Translations under genes and position numbers: made by a program
DNA from: Patiria pectinifera
Taxonomy: Eukaryota > Echinodermata > Asteroidea > Valvatida > Asterinidae
Assembly: GCA_029964075.1 (NCBI GenBank)
Contig: CM057140.1
Coordinates: forward strand, 14,154,643 to 14,218,642
Length of the DNA: 64,000 bases
Direction: 5' to 3'
Shown here: positions 27,487 to 37,893 of the stretch, piece after piece
Position numbering within the stretch: position 1 is the stretch's first letter
Layout: the number at the start of each line of letters is the position of its first letter
Notes under the pieces: model-generated
Seen by the model: the letters and a program-made list of their open reading frames with translations, nothing else
Database searches by the model: none
Told to the model about the DNA's origin: nothing

Positions 27487-27673
27487 TACAGTCAAACACC
27501 ATTATAACAAGGTCCTTCGGACTTTAAAAATTACCTTGTTATAACAGGTATCTTGTATTTATTAATGGAAAACAAAGAAAGAAAGAATAACAAAGACTTG
27601 GGGCCTAACATTTTTTCTTATTATAAGCAGGATGTTGTAGTAACAGTGCTCTCCTTATCAGGGTTCGACTGTA
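27487..27673. mobile_element. pogo/Tigger-like MITE, copy in duplication 2
   Basis: This is the counterpart of 22353-22530, with the same TIRs (TACAGTCAAACACC and GGTTCGACTGTA) and a few extra bases. It was carried along by the tandem duplication rather than inserted independently. Confidence 0.75.
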
Positions 27674-28381
27674 CAATAATGTCTAGGGTCGTACTGGATT
27701 TAAAAACCAAAATAAAGTATTTCTTTAAAAAAAAAGTATCTTAACCATTATTTCATGTACACGGTTTGCGTATATCTTTTTTGTTGTGACGGTATTGGAA
27801 AGAAATATCATGGCGCCATTTTTTTATTCTTCAAAATGTGTCTTCACAGCGAAGGTTATATTCGTTAAAAAAAATGAAGTATTATGAGTTCTGGACAGAA
27901 ACACCTCAATTCTTGTAAGAAAACATTATAAAAAGTTCACGACACCCTTGGATTCTATCAACAACCTCTTGGCGAGACAATATAACATTCATTACAAGTT
28001 ATTATTCGGAGAACAAAAACATTAACAGTCCTTTTCTTTTAGATATTAATCAAGCAGACACCGGTTACAATTTCATCAAACAAGAATATCCTTTGATATT
28101 TAATGATTGGTTTAACAATGCCGGCCACCGCTAGTCTACAGCCGTCTGATCAAAATGGCGGCCCCAAAAAATAGCCTTTTCCCCAAACGGTCATGAGATC
28201 TTTACTTTTCACGTCATTTCATGACGTGAACTGTTCTAAAGTTCGGTGCTGATGATATTGTCATCCTGAACATCGTTACTTGGTTTTAGCTCTGGTGAGT
28301 CTTCTCCGATGTTGTACGGAGGAGGGGCGTGTTTCTCCTCCTCCATCTCAGGATCAAGATTATTCTCTTCGGTTTCTATCT

Positions 28382-29893
28382 TCACCATCGAGTGAAATGG
28401 GGGTCGACGTAGTAGTGGAAAGATATCTCCTCATTGGGGCTGATCGGGGAAGCATCATCTGCGGTGGTTGACTGGCCCCTGGCTCCACTAGCCAAGGATG
28501 ACATGGAGGTCTTCCTTGTGATGGGTCTGAGCGCCCCGTCGTCTTCCCTCTCTTCCTCAGCGGTTGTTCGGTAAGCTGGGATGCTGGTGACATCCGGACC
28601 GTACCCTGCCGATTCCAAGTCCAGCCCAGACCGAGCCAGGTCGCCATTACTGGTGGCTTTCTTCCCGTAGCGGCTACCGAATCCGCCACGGGTCTGGGTG
28701 TAGACTATCCCCGAGTCCACGGTCGGGACGTCCTCCTGCGCGCGATTGCGTAAGGAGAAGGACCTCTTGACGCTCTTCTTCTTGTTGATCTGTTTGACCT
28801 TTCTCCTCTGGCGGCGCCACCAGATGGCGAACAGGACCAAGACAATCAATACAAGTCCGAGGATGATACCGAGGAGGATTGGGCCGATGATCTGAGCCAG
28901 GGTTTTCCCGGGCAGGGCTCTGATGACATGTGAGGCGATAGCTTCTCCTACATCGTTCACAGCCTCGCATCGTAAAGTCGCGTTGTTGTCGCTGTCCGTT
29001 AGATCGGGAAGGATGAGGACCGACCCGCTCTTCTCGAGTCTCGCTTGGTTGAACCTCAGGTGCTGCGCAAACGAAATCTGGTACTCGTTGTAGTGCCAGG
29101 TGTAGGCGAAGTCGGGTGGATTTCCGATCGCCGTGCATGTGAAGGTTGCATCGATTCCAGTCTCCATCATCGCATCGGCTTCGATGGTTACGATCGGCGA
29201 GTGCCGAACCTGGACAGTCACCTGGCAAGCTTCGTACTGTCCCTTGTTCGGCTGACACGTGAAAGTTCGCCCATTGACCGAACTCTCGGCAAGCATGGAA
29301 TATCGAATCCCCGGTCCTGGGGAATAGGTCTCAAAGTTGGAGCTGCTGAGAGGGACGTCTCCAAGATACCACTTCAGCTCCACCGTAGGGTCGCTAGAGG
29401 CACACATCAGGGAGAGATCGTCCCCGACCTCAACCAGCCTTCCCTCCCGAATCCAGCATACCGGATCACCAATCGGCGGTACTCTGATGACAGTAAGAGT
29501 CGCAGACTGGGATGTCAAAGTCTCCGGCTGTATATCCCCTCTTCCGTCATCCACAATGACATTGCAGGTGTACACACCCTCATCCTCGATCTGAACGCGA
29601 CTGATGTTGAGGTTGTAATTGCCATTCCCATCTTGTCCTCCGATCGAGAATCTAGCGGGGGTGCCAGCGGGGAGCTGCCGGTTTGGTTCCACATACAACC
29701 TGGTGACACTCCCCGGCACTTCCCAGTACACCGTTGCTTGGGTGGTGGAGGAAATACTGCACGGCATAGTCATGGGAGCGTTCATCAGTACCTCGGCATC
29801 TCGGGGTTCAGTGAGGAACACCTGAGATGACACTAACGGTACCAATACGACGATCAATCCCACCGCTGTTTTCCACCAGGAAGCCATGTCCAT
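28382..29893 (-). CDS. Tandem paralogue of the three-Ig receptor, tail truncated by frameshift
   Basis: The 503-residue product is nearly identical to that of 23083-24753 through signal peptide, three Ig domains, transmembrane helix and most of the tail. By eye there are roughly 20 to 30 substitutions. A 13-nt deletion at 28393/28394 shifts the frame after PHF, so the protein ends TRW and stops at once. The DNA for the lost 56 residues, including the PPPY motif and the PDZ-type STEL end, is still present downstream out of frame. The ectodomain is intact with the extra Ig2 cysteines, so this may be a functional receptor with altered signalling or an early pseudogene. Mobile DNA begins about 425 bases upstream of its start codon. 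Confidence 0.93.
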   Translation of the reverse strand: MDMASWWKTAVGLIVVLVPLVSSQVFLTEPRDAEVLMNAPMTMPCSISSTTQATVYWEVPGSVTRLYVEPNRQLPAGTPARFSIGGQDGNGNYNLNISRVQIEDEGVYTCNVIVDDGRGDIQPETLTSQSATLTVIRVPPIGDPVCWIREGRLVEVGDDLSLMCASSDPTVELKWYLGDVPLSSSNFETYSPGPGIRYSMLAESSVNGRTFTCQPNKGQYEACQVTVQVRHSPIVTIEADAMMETGIDATFTCTAIGNPPDFAYTWHYNEYQISFAQHLRFNQARLEKSGSVLILPDLTDSDNNATLRCEAVNDVGEAIASHVIRALPGKTLAQIIGPILLGIILGLVLIVLVLFAIWWRRQRRKVKQINKKKSVKRSFSLRNRAQEDVPTVDSGIVYTQTRGGFGSRYGKKATSNGDLARSGLDLESAGYGPDVTSIPAYRTTAEEEREDDGALRPITRKTSMSSLASGARGQSTTADDASPISPNEEISFHYYVDPHFTRW

Positions 29894-30320
29894 TGTCACT
29901 GCGTATACACCACACACCGGGAGGCAGAGAGCCAAATCGACACTCCAAAACACGTACCGTTTGTTCAAGAGAAATCTCACGGTCCAATCTTCATCAATTT
30001 CCTCCTGATACCTGTTGGATGCGCTCTTCTCGTTTTGGCTGATTCCCAAGTCCTGATGTCATCTCCGAGACACCAATTCAAATCTTCGTTTAACCACTCT
30101 CTCCTGACTTATTTACTTTATTGGTGGGTTAAAATATGATTTATAGCTTTGAATTCATCCCGATACTAACACGACTGCATAACTGCGTGTTGTACAGCAG
30201 CAACACCATGCATACCTAACCTAAGGCGGTTAGTCATGACGTTACCCAGTCACAAAGCTGACATTCTTTCATTCGCCACCACTTTCACAATGACATGCTT
30301 AATGCTATTCAGTCAACTTG

Positions 30321-30789
30321 TTAAGGTAGCAGACCAGTAAATAAACTTCCATGGACCCCAATGGTAAATGCTTCAAAAATTCGGGAAAAATACTCACAAC
30401 TCTCCAAGGTGTTCGAGACACACATCAAATTAAAGCTTATTTCATCATCTTTCATTTTCTTTTCAATTTTCGGGGGGTCAACTGATGACTTTTAGGAGAA
30501 ATTCCATCTGAAGATGATCACCCCTGAAAATAGTCCTGAAGCCCATCGCCATTTTGAAAAACGATGCCTACACTCCATTGCAAAATAGAGCGCTTTTAGG
30601 GTCCAAATTACATCACAATTACACAGAACTGCAAGCTCCCAGTCCTGTGCACGGCTTCCACCCATATTTTTTACAAACCCTCAAGTTCATGGCCCACAGC
30701 ATGCTCAAATACCGAAGATTTTGAGGGCATGCAAATCGTGATTTGGCCGCGCAGGCAATTTCGGACCGATTTACTGGTCTGCACCCTTA
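30321..30789. mobile_element. 470-bp TIR element at the edge of the insert
   Basis: TTAAGGTAGCAGACCAGTAA at the left end is matched by the reverse complement of ttactggtctgcaccctta at the right end, with two differences. TTAA/TTAG at the outer edges suggests a TTAA target. The interior is non-coding. Confidence 0.75.
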
Positions 30790-32178
30790 GGACGATAGTT
30801 TCTGAGAATCGCTTGAGGTTTTGTCTCTTTTGAGACCCAACAAACTCAAATAAGAAGGAAAGGATGCAAGGAGTTAATTCAGAGACTCTTATAATTCTTG
30901 AGAAAGAAGTGTAAACCATACATTTGATTCATTTTATAGATAATTCTGCGATCAGTTTTGACATTCTGTAGCTCAAAATTGAGTGTGATTTTCGTATATG
31001 TTTAACCATTGAATTTAGGAATTTGGATTAAGTGATGATTTATGTACGATGCTTTTATAATTCATGTAATACTCTGTGAACTTAAGGACATTTACTTTGT
31101 TTATATATTCACAGTTTTCACGAAGCCACTGCGGATTATTTCACAAGCCAGTGCGAATCATTTCATGGAATCAAGACTTGCGAATCATATCATTTTCATG
31201 GAATAAATGCGAGAAAGAACTTTGTTGTTATAATCAACGGCTTCTGTAGAGACCCTTGCTTACTCCTTATTAGTCACCGACCTTTGACCTAGATGTGACA
31301 TGTGACCCCCTGCGAAACCCCTAGTAGTAGCACTACGAACACCTAAAAGACTGCACCTCGATTTAGTGCTGCCGCTACAGTGAAAACTCCAGCGTAACTT
31401 AAGCAGTCTTTGCTACAAGAACCTCCCCCTGCAGGAACAGTGATTGTGCGACTCATCCTCACATCTGGAGACGAGGCTGTTCCTGCGTTGAATACTGATG
31501 AGATGGCTTCACACTTGTAGCTGCGACACGTACCCGTTCCGGTGCCATCAACCATCGACCCTGCGACCCTGCGACCTGTCGTCCGTTGCGACCGTGACTG
31601 TTCTACCGGACATCATGGACATGGGATTTCTTGATCATCAAGACTTCATCGTGGATCTTTGAACTGGACAGTAAAAACTGAGTTTGCGTCTATTTGTGCG
31701 TTTTCATTAGCATAATTGTAATTTGCATAATTTGATGCAAATTGTCATTCAGGAAATTGTCATTTGATTTGAGCTTTGTTGATATCAATTCAGAATTTGT
31801 TCCAGAATATAAATATACTGTATGCGATACATGTACACTGAATTAAAGTGGTATTGAGATCAATCACATTGTTTGCCATTTTCCGTTCACATGCGAGGTG
31901 TATTTTACTACATGTACATGCAGGTAGTGCTTACATGTATATGTACATGTGTGTACCATTGAACATACATGGTGTATATGCAATTGTTTTACAAGTAAGT
32001 TGGATTTGGTGAAACAAGTACATGTAGATTGCACAAATTTATTTGTGTTTATAACTGTACCCTTTCTTGAATTTGAATGGAATTTGAACAAAGAGTTGCA
32101 TAATAGATAGTATTAACTATTTGTTGATTAAGTTTTGAAACTTGATATACATGTAAGTGTACATGTGTGCTGTACGCT

Positions 32179-33831
32179 ATGGCTGACTCAACAGAAGAAT
32201 GACAGCAGTCTTCGCCTACACCCTTCCTTGTTCCTACACCAGAAATTCCGGAAACACCAGATGCGCAACCCCCCTCTAGTGAACTGACATCAATACTCTG
32301 CAACCAACAGCTTCTTCAGCAAATTAGAGATCATATCTTGAGCAAAGAAGAACGCCTCAGCGGTCGTTCGAAAGCCACCAGATCTTCAAGGTAATCTTCA
32401 AGATTTTCAGGAGTTTCGGTCAAGGCAATGCTTGCTGCCGAGGCACCTGCCTTGAAAGCGAGGCTTGAGTTTGCAGATGTTGAAGGAAAACAGAGAGCAG
32501 AGGTCGAACGGCAACAAGCTGAACTCAAGAAAATCCAAACTTTGACAGACCTGCATGAAACCGAAGCAAGGTTAAAGGCCATCGAGCAAGCAGAACGAGA
32601 AGAATATGCTGAAATTGTGATTGATGCTGTGAAGGAAACAGACAGCAAAGCTTCACTAGTAGAAGAATACATCAAATCCCTGCCTACCCCAAACGCTACT
32701 CATGGAGTGGATGAGTCGGCAGTAAAGTCAGTCTCACCAGTAGGAACACCGGAAATTCCACAGCCAGAGCAGGACTCTAGCACATCACAGCAGCAGATCA
32801 AGAATGAGTTGACAACGGCCAGTCCACAGACTACGCTGCAAGATCTCACAAAGACGTTTGCAGAGCAGATTAACCTGAGTCGTCTACCGACGCCAGAGCC
32901 TGGTGTATTTACTGGCGACCCCCTTAAGTATCCGAGATGGAAGCGTGCCTTCGAAATACTCATCGAACAGAGGGGCATCCCACACTCAGAGAGACTCCAC
33001 TACCTACAAAAGTACCTGGGTGGAGCTGTGAAGGAGTCCATAGAAGGCTACTTCTTCCTCTCAACTGACGACGCATTTGACAAAGTAAAGGAGCTTCTTG
33101 AGAAGAGATTTGGCGATCCTTTTGTTATTGCCAACGCTTTCCGCAACAAGCTGGAACCATGGCCCAAGATCTTTCCTCGTGATGGAACTGGGATGCGAAA
33201 TCTTGCTGACTTCCTCGGTCAGTGCCAGGTGGCTATGGAGACAATTGGTAGCCTCCAGGTACTCGACGACGAAAGAGAGAACAGGAAGGTACTCGTCAAG
33301 CTCCCTGACTGGTTGAACAACAAATGGGCTAGAAAAGCTGTGGAGTTCAAAGAAAAACAGAAGAAGTATCCTCCATTCAGCGACTTTGTAAAGTTCATGC
33401 AACTGGAGGCCAAGATTGCATGCGACCCTGTGACTTCGATACAAGGACTTAGAGGACAAGACAGACAAAACGACAAAGGTGAAAGGAAAAGAACCCCTGG
33501 AGGGAGTTCCTTCTCAACCAGTGCGAATGAGGCAACAAAGAACAACAACACAGGAAGGGGGATCCAGAATCCAAAGTCCTGCCTTCTCTGTAGCAAGAAT
33601 CACAACTTGGGTGATTGCTGGGAATTTCTGAAACAGCCATTGGAAGAGCGCAAGACTTTTGCGATGAAAAAGGGGCTTTGTTTCGGATGTCTTAACCAAG
33701 GGCATATGTCAAAGCACTGCAAGCGGAGAGCCACGTGCAAAACCTGTGCAAAGTCTCATCCGACAGCTCTTCATGGAGACATAAGAAAGACGGAGAAATC
33801 CACAGAAGGTGAAAAACAATCCTCAGCATAA
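32179..33831 (+). pseudogene. BEL/Pao-type retrotransposon gag, decayed
   Basis: An open frame of 467 codons runs from 32428 to 33831. The same frame begins at an ATG at 32179 but is broken by TGA at 32200-32202 and TAA at 32392-32394. The open part contains a charged helical N-terminal region, a capsid-like segment with the pattern FTGDPLKYPRWKRAFE (DUF1759-like), and C-terminal zinc knuckles: CX2CX3HX4C, a classical CX2CX4HX4C (CFGCLNQGHMSKHC), and a third CX2CX3HX4H. These are typical of BEL/Pao elements. There is no protease or polymerase downstream, because the insert ends just after the stop. It is a dead fragment, not a host gene. Confidence 0.88.
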
Positions 33832-33835
33832 TATC

Positions 33836-34924
33836 CTCCCTTAATATTAGTCTTTAAAATGGCATTCTCTTGAGAGGTTGGGGCGTAAATGAAAGGAAAG
33901 TCACAGTGGAGCAAGTTTAAGGGCAAGATAGAAGGATTTTGTGATTCCAAAAACAGACGGTTACATGTATACCTAATTAAATATGTTTGAAAAGGGACAA
34001 AAATAACAAATAACAAAAAAAATAATCAAATACCCAACCTAAACAGAGGTGTGTTTGCTTGCAAATGTGCTTTGTCTTTACATAATTGTAAAGCAATTTC
34101 TCAGTAGAATCATTCTACTGTTTCAATACTCGTCCGTTAATTTCGATTCAGCTCAATATCTTGAAAAACGTTGCTACCAGTTCTTCGATTAGAAAATGCA
34201 ATTAATTTCATTTGTAGAATGCTTCACTGTTGGAAGAGACAACAAAATGGGTGCCTGCACGGGTGTCAGTTTATACAAGCAGGAAGGTTCGCAGTGCCGG
34301 TGTTGCTATGGGAACGACCGAACACCTGCCAACGCATGACACAATATTGATGCAAACAATCTTTCAGATTAAGGTATCAAAATTATATGGGTTTTAAAAA
34401 AGAAGACAGCACACCATGTTCTAGTAGATTTTAAAAACTTCTTGTTCCATTTCAAAACTTATACAAGACAATTGTATAAAAAATACAGAATACAAAATTA
34501 TTTTGAAATACTTAAGTTTCACATCACCATTATGTGCTCTTATCATTTTTCAGTGATAATACAGGATTGTTGTCTGAGTAATACAAAAATATTTTATTTC
34601 GTGGTCAAAAAATGCTACAATTGTTTTACATGAATGTTTTAAGAATCGTCAACACAGATACTGATAAAAACGACAGACATTTTGAACAAGCAGAGTATAG
34701 AACAAAACAAATTTAACAGAAAATACTTTGGTTATAAAATGTATCAAATAGGGAAAATCATTTAGTATTCTTCAAATTTCATTTAAAAAATATTATATTG
34801 TTATATTGAATTAACAGTTGTATTTTTTTTCTCGGTTTTTTTTTTGCGTTCTCATGAATGCACTCTTCGGTAGAAATAATAATATTACATGAATGAAAAA
34901 TAAAATCACTTTCTTGATTTAGTT
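33836..34924. repeat. Upstream block B, copy 2 (non-coding)
   Basis: This is the counterpart of 26246-27325, starting right after the gag stop codon. The X-box-like GTTGCTATGGGAAC is preserved at 34302-34315. After 34924 the sequence departs from copy 1, marking the outer end of the duplicated unit. Confidence 0.85.
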
Positions 34925-35368
34925 GTAAAACCTATTTCGTAATTATTGTAATCTGGCATTAAGATCCATTTTCATGCATGAATAATTTTGGAACTGAATA
35001 TTTTGAAAGTATGAAATGACGTTCGGGTTTTCATAACAGTCATCATAATTTTTCGGCAGCCGTATTTTTTTTCAAATGGTTTCCAAATACAGAATTTAAT
35101 AACTGATTAGTTGTCATTGGATATGTTGGAAACATTTTTAAAGATAAGAACCTATAATATTGTATATTTAAAAAGTGAACGTAATTATATGAATTATTTC
35201 TGCGTCCAGTTTTCTTTACCTTTGAAATCAGTGAAAGATATTCATTTGTGTATTATTCCTTATTTGTGTATTATTCCTTATGTTTGTGCGATTGATGTGA
35301 AAACCTAAGTAAATTTTCCTGCAATTTTCCTAGAAAATTGGATGTGTTACCTCAAAGAAATCGCATAG

Positions 35369-36010
35369 TACAGGGTGAGTAAAAAAAAAGGAAACCCAAA
35401 AAGGCAGGACCAATTATTTAATAAAATTCTGATGTAGCACTTTCAAAATCGAGGATATTAAGTAAGCCCAATTAATAAGCTTTCTTTTAGTACAAGAATC
35501 ATTCGAATCACTTGTGTACTTTTCAAGTTAAGGAATCTTGAACACAAACACCGTTTTAAAGTTCTGTCCACGAATCACAAAAAAGGCAAGTGTATGAAGC
35601 CCGGGAAGGGACAGGGTGGAATTTTTTTTTGGAGTTTGCTAATTCGTTCGCACGAATTACTATTTCGTGGGAACGAATTCCTATTTCGTTCCCACGAATT
35701 CCTAATTCGTGCGAACGAATTACTAATTCGTTCCCACGAATTACTGGAGTTTGTTAATTTGTTCGCACGAATTAGTAATTCGTGGGAACGAATTAGTAAT
35801 TCGTGCGAACGAATTAGCAAACTCCCAAAAAAAATTTCACCCTGTCCCTTCCCGGGCTTCATACTATGCAAGTGTTCTTTCAGCAAAACGAAAACAATAT
35901 TCACATACATCTCTTTGATTATCCTAGTTGAATGTGCTACATGCAGAACTTCATTTAAAAAAAAAATGGTCCTGACATTTTGGTTTCCTTTTCTTTTTAC
36001 TCAACCTGTA
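35369..36010. mobile_element. Tc1/mariner-like MITE, host of a nested foldback
   Basis: The left end TACAGGGTGAGTAAAAA pairs with the right end (reverse complement TACAGGTTGAGTAAAAAG) and similarity continues through ggaaaccaaaa...caggacca, about 45 bases. The TA ends fit a mariner-type target. It has no transposase frame. Confidence 0.82.
35592..35864. repeat. Near-perfect 273-bp palindrome (foldback) of aattcgt units
   Basis: The arms begin gtatgaagcccgggaaggg and end with its reverse complement. Inside are alternating aattcgttcgcacg / aattcgtgggaacg units in both orientations. Open frames on both strands here are artefacts of the repeat. It is nested inside the 35369-36010 element. Confidence 0.93.
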
Positions 36011-36138
36011 TTTGAAATTTATTAGAAATGCATCCCGTCAAATGAAAAGCCACGATTTCGATATGAATAAAGACAAAGCGTACTCGATTTAGGATAAATA
36101 ATTGCGACATGAAAAAAAAAATCTCTTCAAAATTAAAA

Positions 36139-37893
36139 TTATTCTAGGATATTGAGTCCGACTTCTTTACTGAAGTCCAGTTCTGCATAGATAACGCGAT
36201 CAGCTGGTATCTTGTTCTTTTTCTTCTTCTTGGAAGTTCCACTGGATTCTTTTGGAGATTGTGTTGCTTCTTTTGGAAGTTCCTCCTTAGTCGCTTGTAT
36301 GTTCAGCACAACATCACCCTGGCCCGAGTTCCTCTTGATGTCTTCGGATTTCTTTCGGTAATGTCTTATGCGCTTCTTCTTGGAATTCCCCCTTCCGAGG
36401 TCGTTTTCGAGTTGCGTTGTCTGGTCCGTGGAATCAGTTTCACCTGTTGCGGTAGAGCTCGCGTCCTTCGAGTCAAAGTCTTCGGAAGAGGGGCGAGGCG
36501 GTAGAATAGGGGGTTGGGCAGGGCTGGTCTCCGCCCCCGTTGATGTGGAAGGAATGTCATCATCAGATGGTTTGCTGGGAACGGATTTGGATGGGACGTT
36601 CAGTTTCTTGACCTGCGCGTAGATGGGCTCCTTTGGTGTCTTGATCCGAGCCTTCACGGGCGACTCCTTGTAGTGTTTGATGACCTTCTTCTCTCTCTTG
36701 TGTGTTGGGCGTGACTTAATGACAGAGGGCGGCACAGTCACCGGCACCGCCTTCTTTTCCAGTGTCCGGGTCGGCTTGTCAAAGTTCTGGTTTATGTTTT
36801 TGGTGATGGTGAGGTTTTTCTTCTTGGATTTGGGTTGGGCTGGGGATTCTGCGACAGGTGCAGCTTCAACGGCTGGGACTGTCTCTGGTTCCGGTTGTAC
36901 AATGGGTGCTTCGTCAGGTACGTCAATTTCAGCTGAATCATCGTTCGTTGGTTCTTGCGCAGGCACGACATCTGGAGGCAGTGAGACACGTTCCATGTCT
37001 TCATAAGTGTGGGGTGCATCCTTGACCGATTCCCCGTCCTCACTGACCTCCATATCGATAGCCACCACCGGTGGGGGGATCCACGCCCCCGTCTGGAGCG
37101 AGTTAGCGTCCAGGATTTGGATGGGTTCCAACATGGGCTCCCGGCAGAACCGGCACTGGCGGTGCCTTAAGAGGAAAAACAGCACCACGAAGAAGAGCAA
37201 GAGAGCGATGAGACTCATCAGACCCACCACCACGAAGGGGATGACGTTCTGGTTATTGACCCCGCTTTCAAAATTGATGGAGCAGCTCAATTCTAGACTT
37301 CCCAAGTTCGCCTCGCAGATGAAGAGCAGCTGGGAGGTCGAGTCTTGGACCGTGCTGTTGTAACTGATGGACACCGTCTTCTCCCGCCGCTCGACTTTGA
37401 CATCAAGGGTGTTGGAACTTCCCGAGCCGAACCATCGGAGGGAAGTGTCGATGTGCCCTGTGGAGGTACAGGTGATGGCGTACTGGTCTCCGGTGGTTAT
37501 ACTCCCCGTACTCGGTGATCTGTCACACCGAGGTTTCCAAGAAGAAGGTAAGACATTGAGTGTACCCGCTCCAGATGCATTCCCGTACTGACAAGAATAC
37601 ATCCCAGCGTCTTCCACCACAATGTTATTAATGATGAGACTGTGTTCATCAATTACAAATCTGTCATTAAAGTTCAACTCTGATGAGTCCTTGTACCACT
37701 TCACCGGTGTACCTGTTGTACCTGTTACACATTCGAAGACAACAACTTCTCCCTGTAATGTATATTCATCTGGTGGTTTCTTGGTTAATGTTATCATTTG
37801 ACCGTTCGCTGACGTACTCACAATCAGTAGGAGACTCAACCATCGCAGGACACGCACAAACCGCATCTGTGACGCCATTTCGGTAACATGCAT
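36139..37893 (-). CDS. Intronless two-Ig transmembrane receptor with long tail and ITIM
   Basis: The product has 584 residues from the ATG at 37893; the ATG at 37878 (gaaATGG) is an equally good start. After the signal peptide (hydrophobic core LRWLSLLLIVSTSA) come Ig1 (C55, W66, C101) and Ig2 (C142, W154, C193 with the cluster-specific extra C123 and C204). The transmembrane helix is about 217-242, followed by a 340-residue tail rich in Pro, Ser, Lys and acidic residues. The tail has YEDM, PIYAQV, an SH3-type motif PPILPPRP, poly-lysine patches and, 16 residues from the end, VIYAEL, a full ITIM consensus (V-x-Y-x-x-L). This predicts an inhibitory, SHP-recruiting receptor, by analogy only. 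A possible AATAAA lies at 36018-36023. Confidence 0.94.
   Translation of the reverse strand: MHVTEMASQMRFVRVLRWLSLLLIVSTSANGQMITLTKKPPDEYTLQGEVVVFECVTGTTGTPVKWYKDSSELNFNDRFVIDEHSLIINNIVVEDAGMYSCQYGNASGAGTLNVLPSSWKPRCDRSPSTGSITTGDQYAITCTSTGHIDTSLRWFGSGSSNTLDVKVERREKTVSISYNSTVQDSTSQLLFICEANLGSLELSCSINFESGVNNQNVIPFVVVGLMSLIALLLFFVVLFFLLRHRQCRFCREPMLEPIQILDANSLQTGAWIPPPVVAIDMEVSEDGESVKDAPHTYEDMERVSLPPDVVPAQEPTNDDSAEIDVPDEAPIVQPEPETVPAVEAAPVAESPAQPKSKKKNLTITKNINQNFDKPTRTLEKKAVPVTVPPSVIKSRPTHKREKKVIKHYKESPVKARIKTPKEPIYAQVKKLNVPSKSVPSKPSDDDIPSTSTGAETSPAQPPILPPRPSSEDFDSKDASSTATGETDSTDQTTQLENDLGRGNSKKKRIRHYRKKSEDIKRNSGQGDVVLNIQATKEELPKEATQSPKESSGTSKKKKKNKIPADRVIYAELDFSKEVGLNILE

Larger units (their letters stand above)
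30319..33835. mobile_element. Mobile DNA replacing the spacer in duplication copy 2
   Basis: Homology to copy 1 stops at 30318 and resumes at about 33836. The insert contains a TIR element at its left end, AT-rich DNA with a possible primer-binding-like ttgcgaccgtgac near 31585, and a decayed gag reading frame that ends only a few bases before homology resumes. No pol, integrase or paired LTR is visible. It is therefore a truncated BEL/Pao-type retroelement combined with a MITE. Confidence 0.8.
27326..34924. repeat. Tandem segmental duplication, copy 2 (with insertion)
   Basis: It matches copy 1 over 27326-30318 and about 33836-34924. Between these, the counterpart of 25196-26245 is absent and about 3.5 kb of mobile-element sequence stands instead. 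The copies differ by scattered substitutions and small indels, so the event is fairly recent. Confidence 0.92.

Noticed and set aside
31343..31555. Minus-strand 70-codon frame, Cys and Gly rich
   Set aside because: Lies in retroelement-derived DNA with no recognisable domain; likely chance.
32428..33831. Domesticated host gag gene
   Set aside because: Two in-frame stops precede the open part, and the sequence is a truncated insert in one copy of a duplication, so a dead fragment is simpler.
35594..36025. Open frames on both strands rich in SNSCERIS-type repeats
   Set aside because: Generated by the palindromic aattcgt repeat inside a MITE.
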